A stretch of 12,776 nucleotides of DNA from assembly GCA_012510935.1 (NCBI GenBank), contig JAAZHB010000106.1, positions 1 to 12,776 of the forward strand. Direction: 5' to 3'. The notes beneath the pieces are model-generated. The model saw nothing but the letters and a program-made list of their open reading frames with translations. It searched no databases and was not told the origin of the DNA. Of the stretch, positions 6,998 to 12,776 are shown piece after piece (position 1 is the first letter of the stretch; every line of letters begins with the position of its first letter). The DNA comes from Clostridiales bacterium. GTDB lineage: Bacteria; Bacillota_A; Clostridia; Peptostreptococcales; Anaerovoracaceae. The position numbers and the translations under genes are program-made.

Positions 6998-8287
6998 ATG
7001 GAACATTTTTCTATTGTTGAAGGACGGCTGTCAAGCAGATACAATCATTTTGCCGAGTTTAATCTTACGAAGGTCGTGGCCACTGATACAAGGCTAATGG
7101 GAGTTGTTGCGCTTAAGCTTGATTGGACGCACAAGAAAGAAGAAGGCAGACAATATTATCAAGTTATTCACCTTGATTTTTCGGAATATGGCATCGATGA
7201 TTACTTTGAATTTGAGGTTGACCCAACAGACGAAGAGACCTCTGAGAACAATCTAGAAGCGGATTTTCGCTGGACTGTTCTGACTTCAGCCTTGGGTGCC
7301 AATATTGAAGAAATTCCAATTAGCTTAGCTGTTGCTCTTATTGAGAAATCTTACAGCCTATCTACTAAGAGCAGATTTGTTATTCAAGGAATCGACAAAG
7401 AGAAACCCTTTAGGAGTGACGCAATCGAGAGACTGCGCCTAATGGAAGAAGCTCTAATTAACGACAAAGTCGTAAGCAAGGATTTTTGCAAGGAATATTC
7501 AACTGATGAGTTAATAGCGGCCGTTTCACCTAAGTCACTAAAGACATACGAGACAATTAATTATTTTATTATGAGACTTGTAGATTGTGATATTGAAGCA
7601 GCTAGCTACCTTAGCGATATCCCTTCAAGCAAACTCAAAGCAAGCAAGCTGATTACTCCGGGGATTCAAACCTTGATTAAAACCGAAATTTCTGGGCAGG
7701 GTCAGGATGAATTCAGGGTTCTTATAACAACTTTGGCAGAAGAGGAATATTACTACAGTTCGGTGCTTCTTACACTTGATGGCACAAATGAATCGATTAA
7801 TCGTAGAATAAAAACGATGGATGTGGCTTATTTCAAGGCACTCTCAACCTTTGAAGCCGCTATGAATATTATGAGGACAGAATATATTACAGTTTATGAT
7901 GTTGATGACGAGGCTCTTATGGGCTTTGATATGACAAAATTTTCAAAATTTAAGGATGCAAATATTGCCCAATGTCACAATGGTTGGAAGCTAACGAAAT
8001 ACAAATCCCACAACTCTCATGTCGATAAAGCGAATTACCACATCAGTGGTGACATCTATGCTTGTCTCCTATTCACAGTTGCAGGCGAGCTTGTGCTGAT
8101 GAGTCATGAGATTGTAAATGCAGTTGCGTGTGAACGCGATATTGAAGATTCAATATTTAGAGATTACATTCATCGTGTTGGACAATATAAAACTAAAGCT
8201 CCAATATTCCAATCGCTAATAGATTCAGCAGGAGCGATTCTGCTTGATCTTACAACTTTCGACGATTTGAAGCCTCGAGACGAATAA
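6998..8287 (+). CDS. conserved-looking protein of unknown function, 429 residues
   Basis: I do not recognise a family. The ORF is long, uninterrupted, preceded by a full AGGAGGT and a good -10 box, and similar in codon use to its neighbours, so it is a real gene. The product is acidic, with no signal peptide or membrane segment, and reads as a mixed alpha/beta soluble protein. Recognisable stretches are a strand-rich N-terminus (residues 1-85, including YQVIHLDFSEYGIDDYFEFE), a charged stretch rich in Asp and Glu (VDPTDEETSENN), a largely helical middle, and a C-terminal part with KFKDANIAQCHNGWKLTKYK and YACLLFTVAGELVLMSHEI. No catalytic or metal motif stands out. It is divergent from the metK leader and single in its unit. 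Its last codons and stop lie in a 17-bp inverted repeat. Possible roles range from an enzyme-like scaffold to a phenotype-neutral conserved hypothetical; I assign none. Confidence 0.85.
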   Translation: MEHFSIVEGRLSSRYNHFAEFNLTKVVATDTRLMGVVALKLDWTHKKEEGRQYYQVIHLDFSEYGIDDYFEFEVDPTDEETSENNLEADFRWTVLTSALGANIEEIPISLAVALIEKSYSLSTKSRFVIQGIDKEKPFRSDAIERLRLMEEALINDKVVSKDFCKEYSTDELIAAVSPKSLKTYETINYFIMRLVDCDIEAASYLSDIPSSKLKASKLITPGIQTLIKTEISGQGQDEFRVLITTLAEEEYYYSSVLLTLDGTNESINRRIKTMDVAYFKALSTFEAAMNIMRTEYITVYDVDDEALMGFDMTKFSKFKDANIAQCHNGWKLTKYKSHNSHVDKANYHISGDIYACLLFTVAGELVLMSHEIVNAVACERDIEDSIFRDYIHRVGQYKTKAPIFQSLIDSAGAILLDLTTFDDLKPRDE

Positions 8288-8322
8288 GTCATCCGTAATT
8301 TGGAGTCTCGAGGCTTCAAATT
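8264..8322. repeat. 17-bp perfect inverted repeat spanning the stop codon
   Basis: The arm 8265-8281, containing TTTGAAGCCTCGAGAC, is the exact reverse complement of 8305-8321, and a G-U pair at 8264/8322 extends the RNA stem. The 23-nt loop holds the last two codon parts and the TAA stop (8285-8287). The 3' arm is followed by TCACCTAAAG, so there is no U-tract. It could act as a 3'-end protecting or weak terminating structure. Confidence 0.85.
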
Positions 8323-8375
8323 CACCTAAAGCTTGGCGCTCGAAAAAAGTCGATTAATGTAAAAAATATTAGGTT

Positions 8376-8582
8376 TTGTTAACTAATGTTCTTTTTTCAT
8401 GAAGCTTTTGTTAACAACATTTTAAACCGCATTATTTGTGGGATTTCGGCTTTATTAACATATTTTTTGAAAAAAGTATACATTTTTGTTAACAGGGTCA
8501 TGTTAACATTGTTAACCGCTGAAACCCTTGCAATTAAAGAGTTCTAGCTTTGTCAATCCCTTAAATAAAAAAGTTATCAACA
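8376..8582 (+). repeat. cluster of seven TTRTYAACA-like 9-mers
   Basis: TTGTTAACT (8376), TTGTTAACA (8408), TTATTAACA (8452), TTGTTAACA (8486), ATGTTAACA (8500), TTGTTAACC (8509) and TTATCAACA (8574), all read in the same direction. Five contain the palindrome GTTAAC. TTATCAACA is one change from the DnaA box TTATCCACA. Spacing is irregular (start to start 32, 44, 34, 14, 9 and 65 bp). Function is unknown; a protein-binding array is the simplest reading. Confidence 0.7.
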
Positions 8583-8635
8583 GTTTTTTTCAATTTTATG
8601 AACATTTGTTGTTTGTTCTTTTTTGAGAAAACTGT
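8580..8635. repeat. AT-rich inverted repeat
   Basis: ACAGTTTT (8580-8587) pairs with AAAACTGT (8628-8635). Inside, TCAA (8590-8593) pairs with TTGA (8623-8626) and GAACA (8600-8604) with TGTTC (8614-8618) around a 9-nt loop. All three arms share nearly the same centre (8607-8609). It overlaps the last DnaA-box-like 9-mer. Confidence 0.55.
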
Positions 8636-8780
8636 GAAACACTCTAATTTTCAATACTTTAAGCGATTAACGGCAAATTGCACAAATTTTAAGACATTTT
8701 TTTACGAAGTTGATGATACGATTTTGCAAAGTAAAAGATGCGATTTCTGCAAGCTTTAAGACACTGTTTCACCCCTTTTG

Positions 8781-8788
8781 AAAGGAGA
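8781..8788 (+). promoter_or_regulatory. ribosome binding site deciding the 8793 start
   Basis: AAAGGAGA with AGGAG (8783-8787) 5 nt before the ATG at 8793. The in-frame TTG at 8778 precedes this site and has none of its own, so it is rejected as the start. Confidence 0.85.
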
Positions 8789-8792
8789 CCAT

Positions 8793-10145
8793 ATGGCAAC
8801 AGAGCGACTATATTTATACAGAGAAGATTATGTAACAGCAAATAGTTCTAAGGTAACGAATGTATATCAAAAAGACGGCAAAGATGCTATCGTAACTGAG
8901 TCATCATGTTTTTTCCCTGAAGGCGGCGGGCAACCATCTGATGTCGGTGTCGTTTATAGATGCAAGGACAACGGTGAGGTAATTGACTGCTTCGATATAA
9001 CCTATGTCTATGATAATGGTACTGAAAGCGATGTCTTTCATCTAACCTCTGCTCCAGAAGGTACATTTAAAGCAGGCGAAATTGTGTTCCTTGAGATTGA
9101 TGATGAGAAAAGAATGATTAATACAATTCGTCATACTGGTGAACATATGCTCAGCGGCGCTTTGCACAGACTTGTTGGAGGCGTAAATAAGGGTTTCCAT
9201 ATGGGCGATGACTATATAACAATTGATATAGATCTGGGCGGAAAACTTCTTACTGATAAAGAGCTTCACGAGGCGGAGTTAGATGTTAATGAGGCAATTA
9301 GGAACAATTTACCGGTTAATGTAAGTTTCTTTGAGAATTATGAAGCATCAAGGGTAATGCCTGTACGCAAAAATGTACCACACGATGGGATGGTCAGCGT
9401 TGTTACTGTTGGCGATTATTCACCGGATGAAGATTCAAACTACATGTATGCTGGTTCTGACCACGATTATATTGACTATGAAGATGATTTGGTTGATGGC
9501 AAGTTGCAACCTTTTGATTGTATTGCATGTTGTGGCACCCATGTTCACAACACTGGCGAGATAGGTCTTATCTCTATTTATAAGGCTGAAGTCAATAAGG
9601 GTATGACAAGAATATATTTCGATTGCGGAAGCAAGGCCCTAGATAAGCTAAGCCGCGATACTAAGATATTATCTTCAGTAGCAAGTCGTTTCTCTTGCAA
9701 GCCAGAAGATTTAGTGCATAAATTGGATGTTCAAGACGAAAGACAATCAGTGTTGAAAGAAAGAGTCAATGAGTTGTCTGCCTATGCTATGCAAAACGAG
9801 AAAAACAAGCTTGCCGAGGAGATTGCAGAAGACTCTTTGGCGAATGGTTCAGTAATCGTTTGCGAATATTCAATCTTTGATGCTCAAGAGCTAGTAAAAT
9901 TTGGTTTCGAGCTTCTTGAGATTGTTGGCAGCGAGAGTTTGCTAATTATTATAGATATTAAGTCAAGCACCGTCATGCTTTATTCGGCGGCAAGTACCTA
10001 TAAATGCGGAGAGATTATCAAGAAATTCTTGCCAGCCTTTGATGGTCGCGGCGGCGGTAGAGATGACAATGCGAGAGCAGTTTTTGCAGATATAGATAAG
10101 GCCAGGATGTTTGCTGAAGCAGTTGCGTCTTCAGAATGTGAGTAG
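8793..10145 (+). CDS. AlaX-type alanyl-tRNA editing protein with DHHA1 domain
   Basis: A free-standing relative of the alanyl-tRNA synthetase editing and C-terminal domains, without the aminoacylation core. Such proteins hydrolyse Ser- or Gly-tRNA(Ala) in trans. Length is 450 residues. The N-terminal beta-barrel has FFPEGGGQPSDVG (40-52). The zinc-dependent editing site is complete: HTGEH (114-118) and CCGTH (246-250), so His114, His118, Cys246 and His250 fit the HxxxH/CxxxH ligand set, and TGEIG follows at 254-258. A probable helical linker covers about 281-345. The C-terminal DHHA1 domain ends in FDGRGGGRDDNAR (416-428), the Gly-rich loop of that domain. Residues 208-235 are an acidic stretch with 11 Asp/Glu just before the Cys ligand, where family members usually have a short loop. 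The cytidylate-kinase-like gene follows after 36 nt and is probably co-transcribed. Confidence 0.9.
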   Translation: MATERLYLYREDYVTANSSKVTNVYQKDGKDAIVTESSCFFPEGGGQPSDVGVVYRCKDNGEVIDCFDITYVYDNGTESDVFHLTSAPEGTFKAGEIVFLEIDDEKRMINTIRHTGEHMLSGALHRLVGGVNKGFHMGDDYITIDIDLGGKLLTDKELHEAELDVNEAIRNNLPVNVSFFENYEASRVMPVRKNVPHDGMVSVVTVGDYSPDEDSNYMYAGSDHDYIDYEDDLVDGKLQPFDCIACCGTHVHNTGEIGLISIYKAEVNKGMTRIYFDCGSKALDKLSRDTKILSSVASRFSCKPEDLVHKLDVQDERQSVLKERVNELSAYAMQNEKNKLAEEIAEDSLANGSVIVCEYSIFDAQELVKFGFELLEIVGSESLLIIIDIKSSTVMLYSAASTYKCGEIIKKFLPAFDGRGGGRDDNARAVFADIDKARMFAEAVASSECE

Positions 10146-10181
10146 TAAAATTCAGATAAAGGAACTCAGAGGAGGTTTAAA

Positions 10182-10829
10182 ATGGCTGAAAAAATTATAA
10201 TTACAATTGATAGGAAATTCGGAAGTGGCGGTCACGAGGTTGGCAAGCATCTTGCTGAGACAATGGGTTTGAAGTTCTATGATGACGAGTTCATTGCAAA
10301 GACAGCGCTCGAGACAGGGCTACACGAAGACTTTATCAGGAAGAATGAGGAGAATGTGCCTAGCTATGCGGTTAGTTCTCTATGGGGTACAATTGATGCT
10401 TTTCAAGCTAACCCTTTTGATGACATACAGCAAAACGAGTATAACCTTATTCGCAAGCTTGGAGAAGAAGGTAATTGTGTAATAATCGGTCGTTCCGCTG
10501 ACTATATTCTTCGCGACACAAAGCATGTAAGTATCTTTATTTTTGCACCAATAGAGGCAAGGCTTGACAGACTTCAGGCTCGTACAAAGACATACCATCT
10601 AGAGGGTGAACCAAACATTGATGACCGCGAGCAGCTTGCAAAGTTAATTAAGAAAGTTGATAAGAATAGGCGTAGACACTATGAATTCTACACAGATTGC
10701 AAATGGGGTTCGACAGATTCTTATGACCTTCTCATTAATACAGCACGCACAGGACTGAAGGGCGCGGCTTCATTAATTGAAACATATGTCAATGAATGTG
10801 ACGGATACAATATTCTAACAGATTTCTAA
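10182..10829 (+). CDS. cytidylate kinase-like family protein
   Basis: A 215-residue P-loop protein of the cytidylate-kinase-like family (Pfam Cytidylate_kin2 type), common in Clostridia and distinct from the housekeeping Cmk. IITIDRKFGSGGHEVGKHLA (6-25) holds the nucleotide-binding loop, with the family's GSGG....GK pattern and Lys11 where Glu or Asp is more common. CVIIGRSADYIL (99-110) matches the internal GR.A..L motif. DKNRRRHYEFYTDCKWG (160-176) supplies the basic lid region, and YDLLINT (181-187) is the C-terminal family signature. Phosphate transfer to a (d)CMP-like nucleotide is likely by homology, but the substrate of this family is not established. The RBS GAGGAGG is strong. It is the second gene after AlaX and ends at a strong hairpin. 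Confidence 0.88.
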   Translation: MAEKIIITIDRKFGSGGHEVGKHLAETMGLKFYDDEFIAKTALETGLHEDFIRKNEENVPSYAVSSLWGTIDAFQANPFDDIQQNEYNLIRKLGEEGNCVIIGRSADYILRDTKHVSIFIFAPIEARLDRLQARTKTYHLEGEPNIDDREQLAKLIKKVDKNRRRHYEFYTDCKWGSTDSYDLLINTARTGLKGAASLIETYVNECDGYNILTDF

Positions 10830-10850
10830 ACCACATAGTCATAAAGACTC

Positions 10851-10890
10851 GAAAGGCGTAACCGAAATTGGTTACGCCTTTCTTAGTATT
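10851..10890 (+). terminator. Rho-independent terminator after the cytidylate-kinase-like gene
   Basis: GAAAGGCGTAACC (10851-10863) and GGTTACGCCTTTC (10870-10882) form a perfect 13-bp stem with a GAAATT loop, followed by TTAGTATT. The terminal TTTCTTAG is a short U-tract. The A-rich left arm means it could also stop the convergent AIM24 transcript. Confidence 0.85.
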
Positions 10891-10968
10891 AAGGCTGAAA
10901 TTCTGGTAAAAATACTCACCTTTTCATTCAGCTATATATCTTTATTATTGTTATTGTTTATTGTAGGT

Positions 10969-11646
10969 CTACTCTGTCACCATATAAGGTTTAAGAACTC
11001 CTGCAACATTGCTTGCCGGCATTGTCTGAAGCCAGATATGGCCAGGCCCTGTAATAACAGTATTAAATAAACCTTCTCCACCAAGAAGCATATTCCTAGC
11101 ACCGGGAACTGTCACAATGTCCATTGAGCAAGTTGCAGTCATTGCAGCAAGATACCCAGTATCAACAACCAGCTGCTGTCCAGCTGCAAGATCGTATTCA
11201 ACTACATGTCCATCAAACTCCGCAAACATCAATCCTTGTCCGGAGAATTTCTGCATTATGAAACCCTCTCCGCCAAAAAGTCCTGCTCCAATTTTCTTAT
11301 TGAAGAAAATCTCATACTTTACACTTTTCTCGCTTGCAAGAAATGCTGATTTCTGAGTAACAAGCTCTTTACCTGGTTCTATCTCAAAAGCTTTAATCGA
11401 GCCTGGAAAACTACTTGCAAACGCAATCATGCCTTCTCCATTTTGAGCAGTATATGTATTCTGAAAAAGCTTCTCACCTGAAAGCATTCTTCCAAATACT
11501 TTTCCAACGCCACCTCCCGATGTTGTCTCCATCTTCATGTTCTGCGACATCCATGACATACTGCCGCCCTCTGTAATTACACCCTCTCCATTTTCTAAAT
11601 TGCAAATTAGAACGGGTAGTGTCTCTCCCTTAATTTCATACTTCAT
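10969..11646 (-). CDS. AIM24/TIGR00266 family protein
   Basis: A 225-residue soluble protein of the AIM24 family (TIGR00266), a beta-rich double-barrel fold of unknown biochemical role; yeast Aim24 is a mitochondrial relative. Diagnostic segments are EGGSMSWMS (26-34), GGGVGKVFGRMLSGEKLFQN (44-63), IAFASSFPGSIKAFEI (74-89), KSAFLASE (99-106), GLFGGEGFIMQKFSG (122-136) and GGEGLFNTVITGPGHIWLQT (189-208). There is no signal peptide or membrane segment. The start is ATG 11646, where MKYEIKG is the family N-terminus and AAGGAG (11657-11662) lies 10 nt upstream. An in-frame ATG at 11727 adds 27 residues outside the family and lies upstream of the predicted transcription start. The gene is divergent from the PHP-domain gene. 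Confidence 0.9.
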   Translation of the reverse strand: MKYEIKGETLPVLICNLENGEGVITEGGSMSWMSQNMKMETTSGGGVGKVFGRMLSGEKLFQNTYTAQNGEGMIAFASSFPGSIKAFEIEPGKELVTQKSAFLASEKSVKYEIFFNKKIGAGLFGGEGFIMQKFSGQGLMFAEFDGHVVEYDLAAGQQLVVDTGYLAAMTATCSMDIVTVPGARNMLLGGEGLFNTVITGPGHIWLQTMPASNVAGVLKPYMVTE

Positions 11647-11656
11647 TGGTTTAGTT

Positions 11657-11662
11657 CTCCTT
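11657..11662 (-). promoter_or_regulatory. AIM24 ribosome binding site
   Basis: AAGGAG on the minus strand, 10 nt upstream of the ATG at 11646. It fixes that start rather than the ATG at 11727, which lies upstream of the predicted transcription start. Confidence 0.8.
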
Positions 11663-11704
11663 TCATATACAGTAATTGTACTTTTAGGATTATTAATATA
11701 TAGA

Positions 11705-11734
11705 ATTATACTATTAAATCTATGCATTTGTAAA
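11705..11734 (-). promoter_or_regulatory. sigma-A promoter of the AIM24 gene
   Basis: TATAAT (11705-11710) with TTTACA (11729-11734) at an 18-bp spacer on the minus strand. The start would be near 11698, giving a leader of about 52 nt. Confidence 0.6.
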
Positions 11735-11789
11735 ATTGTGCTTTCGTTTATATAGAATTATTGGTTACACATATTCAAGCAATCATATT

Positions 11790-11809
11790 CATGACAAGAA
11801 AGTGTCATG
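11790..11809. promoter_or_regulatory. operator-like palindrome between divergent genes
   Basis: CATGACA-N6-TGTCATG, perfect 7-bp arms with the spacer AGAAAG. It lies in the 256-bp gap between the AIM24 and PHP starts, upstream of the predicted promoters of both, with no U-tract on either side. A dimeric regulator site is more likely than a terminator; the regulator is unknown. Confidence 0.5.
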
Positions 11810-11833
11810 CAAATAAAATTTAATCAATATCTG

Positions 11834-11862
11834 TTGTTTAAAAGCAATGTGAGGTATAAACT
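11834..11862 (+). promoter_or_regulatory. weak promoter candidate for the PHP-domain gene
   Basis: TTGTTT (11834-11839), 17 bp, TAAACT (11857-11862). Both boxes deviate from consensus; it is the best match in the gap before the ATG at 11903 and is tentative. Confidence 0.35.
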
Positions 11863-11902
11863 ATATACCATAGAAAACAAGTGTTAAAGGAAGTGATGAC
11901 AT

Positions 11903-12688
11903 ATGAAGTTCGATATGCATTGCCACACAAAAGCAGGTTCTATCGATTCAAATATTCCGATAGAAAGATATATTGAATTATTGCAAGAAAAAGGATTCGA
12001 TGGCATGTTAGTTACAGACCACGATTCTTACAAAGGTTATAATTACTGGGAAGCTAATAAAGCGAATATGCCAGATGATTTCGTTGTCTTAAAAGGCATT
12101 GAATATGATACATATGACGCCGGTCATTTTATTGTAATAATGCCAGATGATGTTGAACTGAAAATTTTACAAATTCGCGGAATGTCGGTTTCGCTTCTTG
12201 AAAAGCTAGTACACCATTATGGCGGAATTCTTGGTCCAGCGCACCCATTTGGGCTGCGCAGTTCAAGCGCTATGCTCTTTAAGAGGCTGAAGAATCATCC
12301 GAATTTTGCACGCAAATTTGATTTTCTAGAAGGCTTTAACACCTGTGAGACAATTGAGGCCAATGAAGATGCATGTGCCCTTTCTAGGTCCTTTGATATT
12401 TTTTGCACTGGAGGGTCAGACTCGCATAAAGAAGAATATGTTGGAACAGGCTTTACGCTTTTCGACAGGCCAATAACCTGCAATGATGACTTAATTGAGT
12501 GCATCAAAGATGGCGGAATTACAGATTTTGGCGGGAAAGAAAGAGAGTTCTTGCGCAAACACAAGAAGCGTAATTCGTTCTATGCAACATGGGGATTTAA
12601 GGCATATAACAGAAGTTTGGGCTTTATTTGTTCGCCCTACAGAAAAATTAATTTAAAGAAGCTTAATTTTCATAGACAGCATTATTAA
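11903..12688 (+). CDS. PHP-domain metal-dependent phosphoesterase-like protein
   Basis: A 261-residue protein with a PHP (polymerase and histidinol phosphatase) domain, a distorted TIM barrel that binds two or three metal ions and hydrolyses phosphoesters. The metal ligands are in family order: HCH (His6, His8), TDHD (Asp39, His40), GIEYDT (Glu67), His75, HPFG (His114) and GSDSH (Asp173, His175). It resembles small stand-alone PHP proteins of the TrpH/YciV group more than polymerase or HisK members, but that group is only a guess and the substrate is unknown. The last 40 residues (after about 212) are basic and aromatic, with KHKKR at 219-223 and WGFKAYNRSLGF at 230-241, and are not part of the metal site. 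RBS AAAGGAAGTG upstream; ATG at 11903. The gene is single and ends at a strong hairpin. Confidence 0.88.
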   Translation: MKFDMHCHTKAGSIDSNIPIERYIELLQEKGFDGMLVTDHDSYKGYNYWEANKANMPDDFVVLKGIEYDTYDAGHFIVIMPDDVELKILQIRGMSVSLLEKLVHHYGGILGPAHPFGLRSSSAMLFKRLKNHPNFARKFDFLEGFNTCETIEANEDACALSRSFDIFCTGGSDSHKEEYVGTGFTLFDRPITCNDDLIECIKDGGITDFGGKEREFLRKHKKRNSFYATWGFKAYNRSLGFICSPYRKINLKKLNFHRQHY

Positions 12689-12702
12689 ATATTATCGTAG
12701 CA

Positions 12703-12732
12703 AAAGAGCCGTTTTTCATTAAACGGCTCTTT
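12703..12732. terminator. terminator hairpin after the PHP-domain gene
   Basis: AAAGAGCCGTTT (12703-12714) and AAACGGCTCTTT (12721-12732) form a perfect 12-bp stem with a TTCATT loop. U-rich sequence follows on the plus strand, and the A-rich left arm gives a short T-run on the minus strand, so it may serve both directions. Confidence 0.85.
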
Positions 12733-12745
12733 ATCATTTCCTTGT

Positions 12746-12776
12746 TTATTTCCTTTTATCCATTAAGTCCTCTATC
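12746..12776 (-). CDS. possible 3' end of a minus-strand gene (partial)
   Basis: Read on the minus strand from the window edge, one frame gives IEDLMDKRK and then TAA (12746-12748), 13 nt before the terminator hairpin at 12703-12732. The polar, charged ending and its position next to a two-way terminator suit the C-terminus of a convergent gene. Ten codons cannot prove it, and no function can be given. Confidence 0.3.
   Translation of the reverse strand, partial: IEDLMDKRK

Larger units (their letters stand above)
8288..8777. other. 490-bp AT-rich intergenic region with repeats
   Basis: No ORF with a ribosome binding site was found on either strand. The region holds the 3' arm of the stop-codon hairpin (to 8322), a cluster of TTGTTAACA-like 9-mers (8376-8582), an AT-rich inverted repeat (8580-8635), and degenerate GCGATT/CTTTAAG repeats (8657-8763) just before the AlaX gene. 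Several runs of six or more A or T occur. No good promoter for the AlaX operon could be chosen; TTGATG (8710-8715) with TAAAAG (8732-8737) at 16 bp is only a weak candidate. Confidence 0.7.

Noticed and set aside
8376..8516. CRISPR array, Rex site or BirA site
   Set aside because: Repeats are only 9 bp with irregular spacing. Half-sites do not fit TTGTTAA-N4-TTAACAA for Rex or the N14/15 gap of BirA, as I recall them.
8600..8611. LexA/SOS box GAACATTTGTTG
   Set aside because: The right half and flanks deviate from the Gram-positive CGAACRNRYGTTYC consensus.
8376..8635. A proven chromosomal origin
   Set aside because: No dnaA, dnaN, recF or gyr gene is in the window and only one 9-mer is within one base of the DnaA consensus; kept only as a hypothesis.
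8778..8792. TTG start for the AlaX gene
   Set aside because: It overlaps the Shine-Dalgarno sequence that serves the ATG at 8793.
10891..10936. Minus-strand terminator for the AIM24 gene from GCTGAA/TTCAGC
   Set aside because: The pairing is short with a poorly paired interior; the 13-bp hairpin at 10851-10882 explains termination better.
11647..11727. 27-residue N-terminal extension of the AIM24 protein
   Set aside because: It falls in the promoter and leader, and the family begins at MKYEIKG.

Overview
The window reads as a stretch of core chromosome from a low-to-moderate GC Gram-positive anaerobe, most likely class Clostridia (Bacillota). The evidence is a SAM-I (S-box) riboswitch in front of metK, strong AGGAGG-type ribosome binding sites, near-consensus sigma-A promoters, a HI0933/BaiN-type flavoprotein, a COG2509 FAD protein and a cytidylate-kinase-like gene. 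A finer placement (for example near Mogibacterium/Anaerovoracaceae) is a guess. No rRNA, tRNA, CRISPR array, insertion sequence or phage gene was seen.

Layout, left to right. (1) 1-711, minus: the N-terminal part of a secreted or membrane DUF2207-type protein, with its own promoter. (2) 966-2300, plus: a dCMP deaminase resembling the eukaryotic/phage form, then a divergent dapB, ended by a rod-like hairpin shared with the convergent gene that follows. (3) 6840 down to 2443, minus: a consensus promoter and SAM-I riboswitch drive metK and, 32 nt later, a HI0933/BaiN-like flavoprotein. A terminator follows, then a COG2509 FAD-dependent dehydrogenase containing a GC-rich island. (4) 6998-8287, plus: a 429-residue protein of unknown function whose stop codon sits in a 17-bp inverted repeat. 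(5) 8288-8777: about 490 bp of AT-rich non-coding DNA with a cluster of DnaA-box-like TTGTTAACA 9-mers, an AT-rich inverted repeat and degenerate repeats. (6) 8793-10829, plus: an AlaX-type alanyl-tRNA editing protein with a DHHA1 tail, and a cytidylate-kinase-like protein, ending at a strong hairpin. (7) 10969-11646, minus (AIM24/TIGR00266 family) and 11903-12688, plus (PHP-domain hydrolase), divergent around a palindromic operator-like site. A terminator and a possible 3' end of another minus-strand gene close the window.

Functionally this is housekeeping: dUMP supply, lysine/diaminopimelate synthesis, SAM synthesis under SAM feedback, and tRNA quality control. Four gene starts were moved to the methionine that has a good ribosome binding site (metK 6661, unknown protein 6998, AlaX 8793, AIM24 11646).

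The least explained parts are the 8288-8777 intergenic region with its TTGTTAACA array, the hairpin over the stop codon of the unknown protein, and the placement of a flavoprotein under apparent SAM-riboswitch control. I see no clear new multi-gene defence or mobile system.
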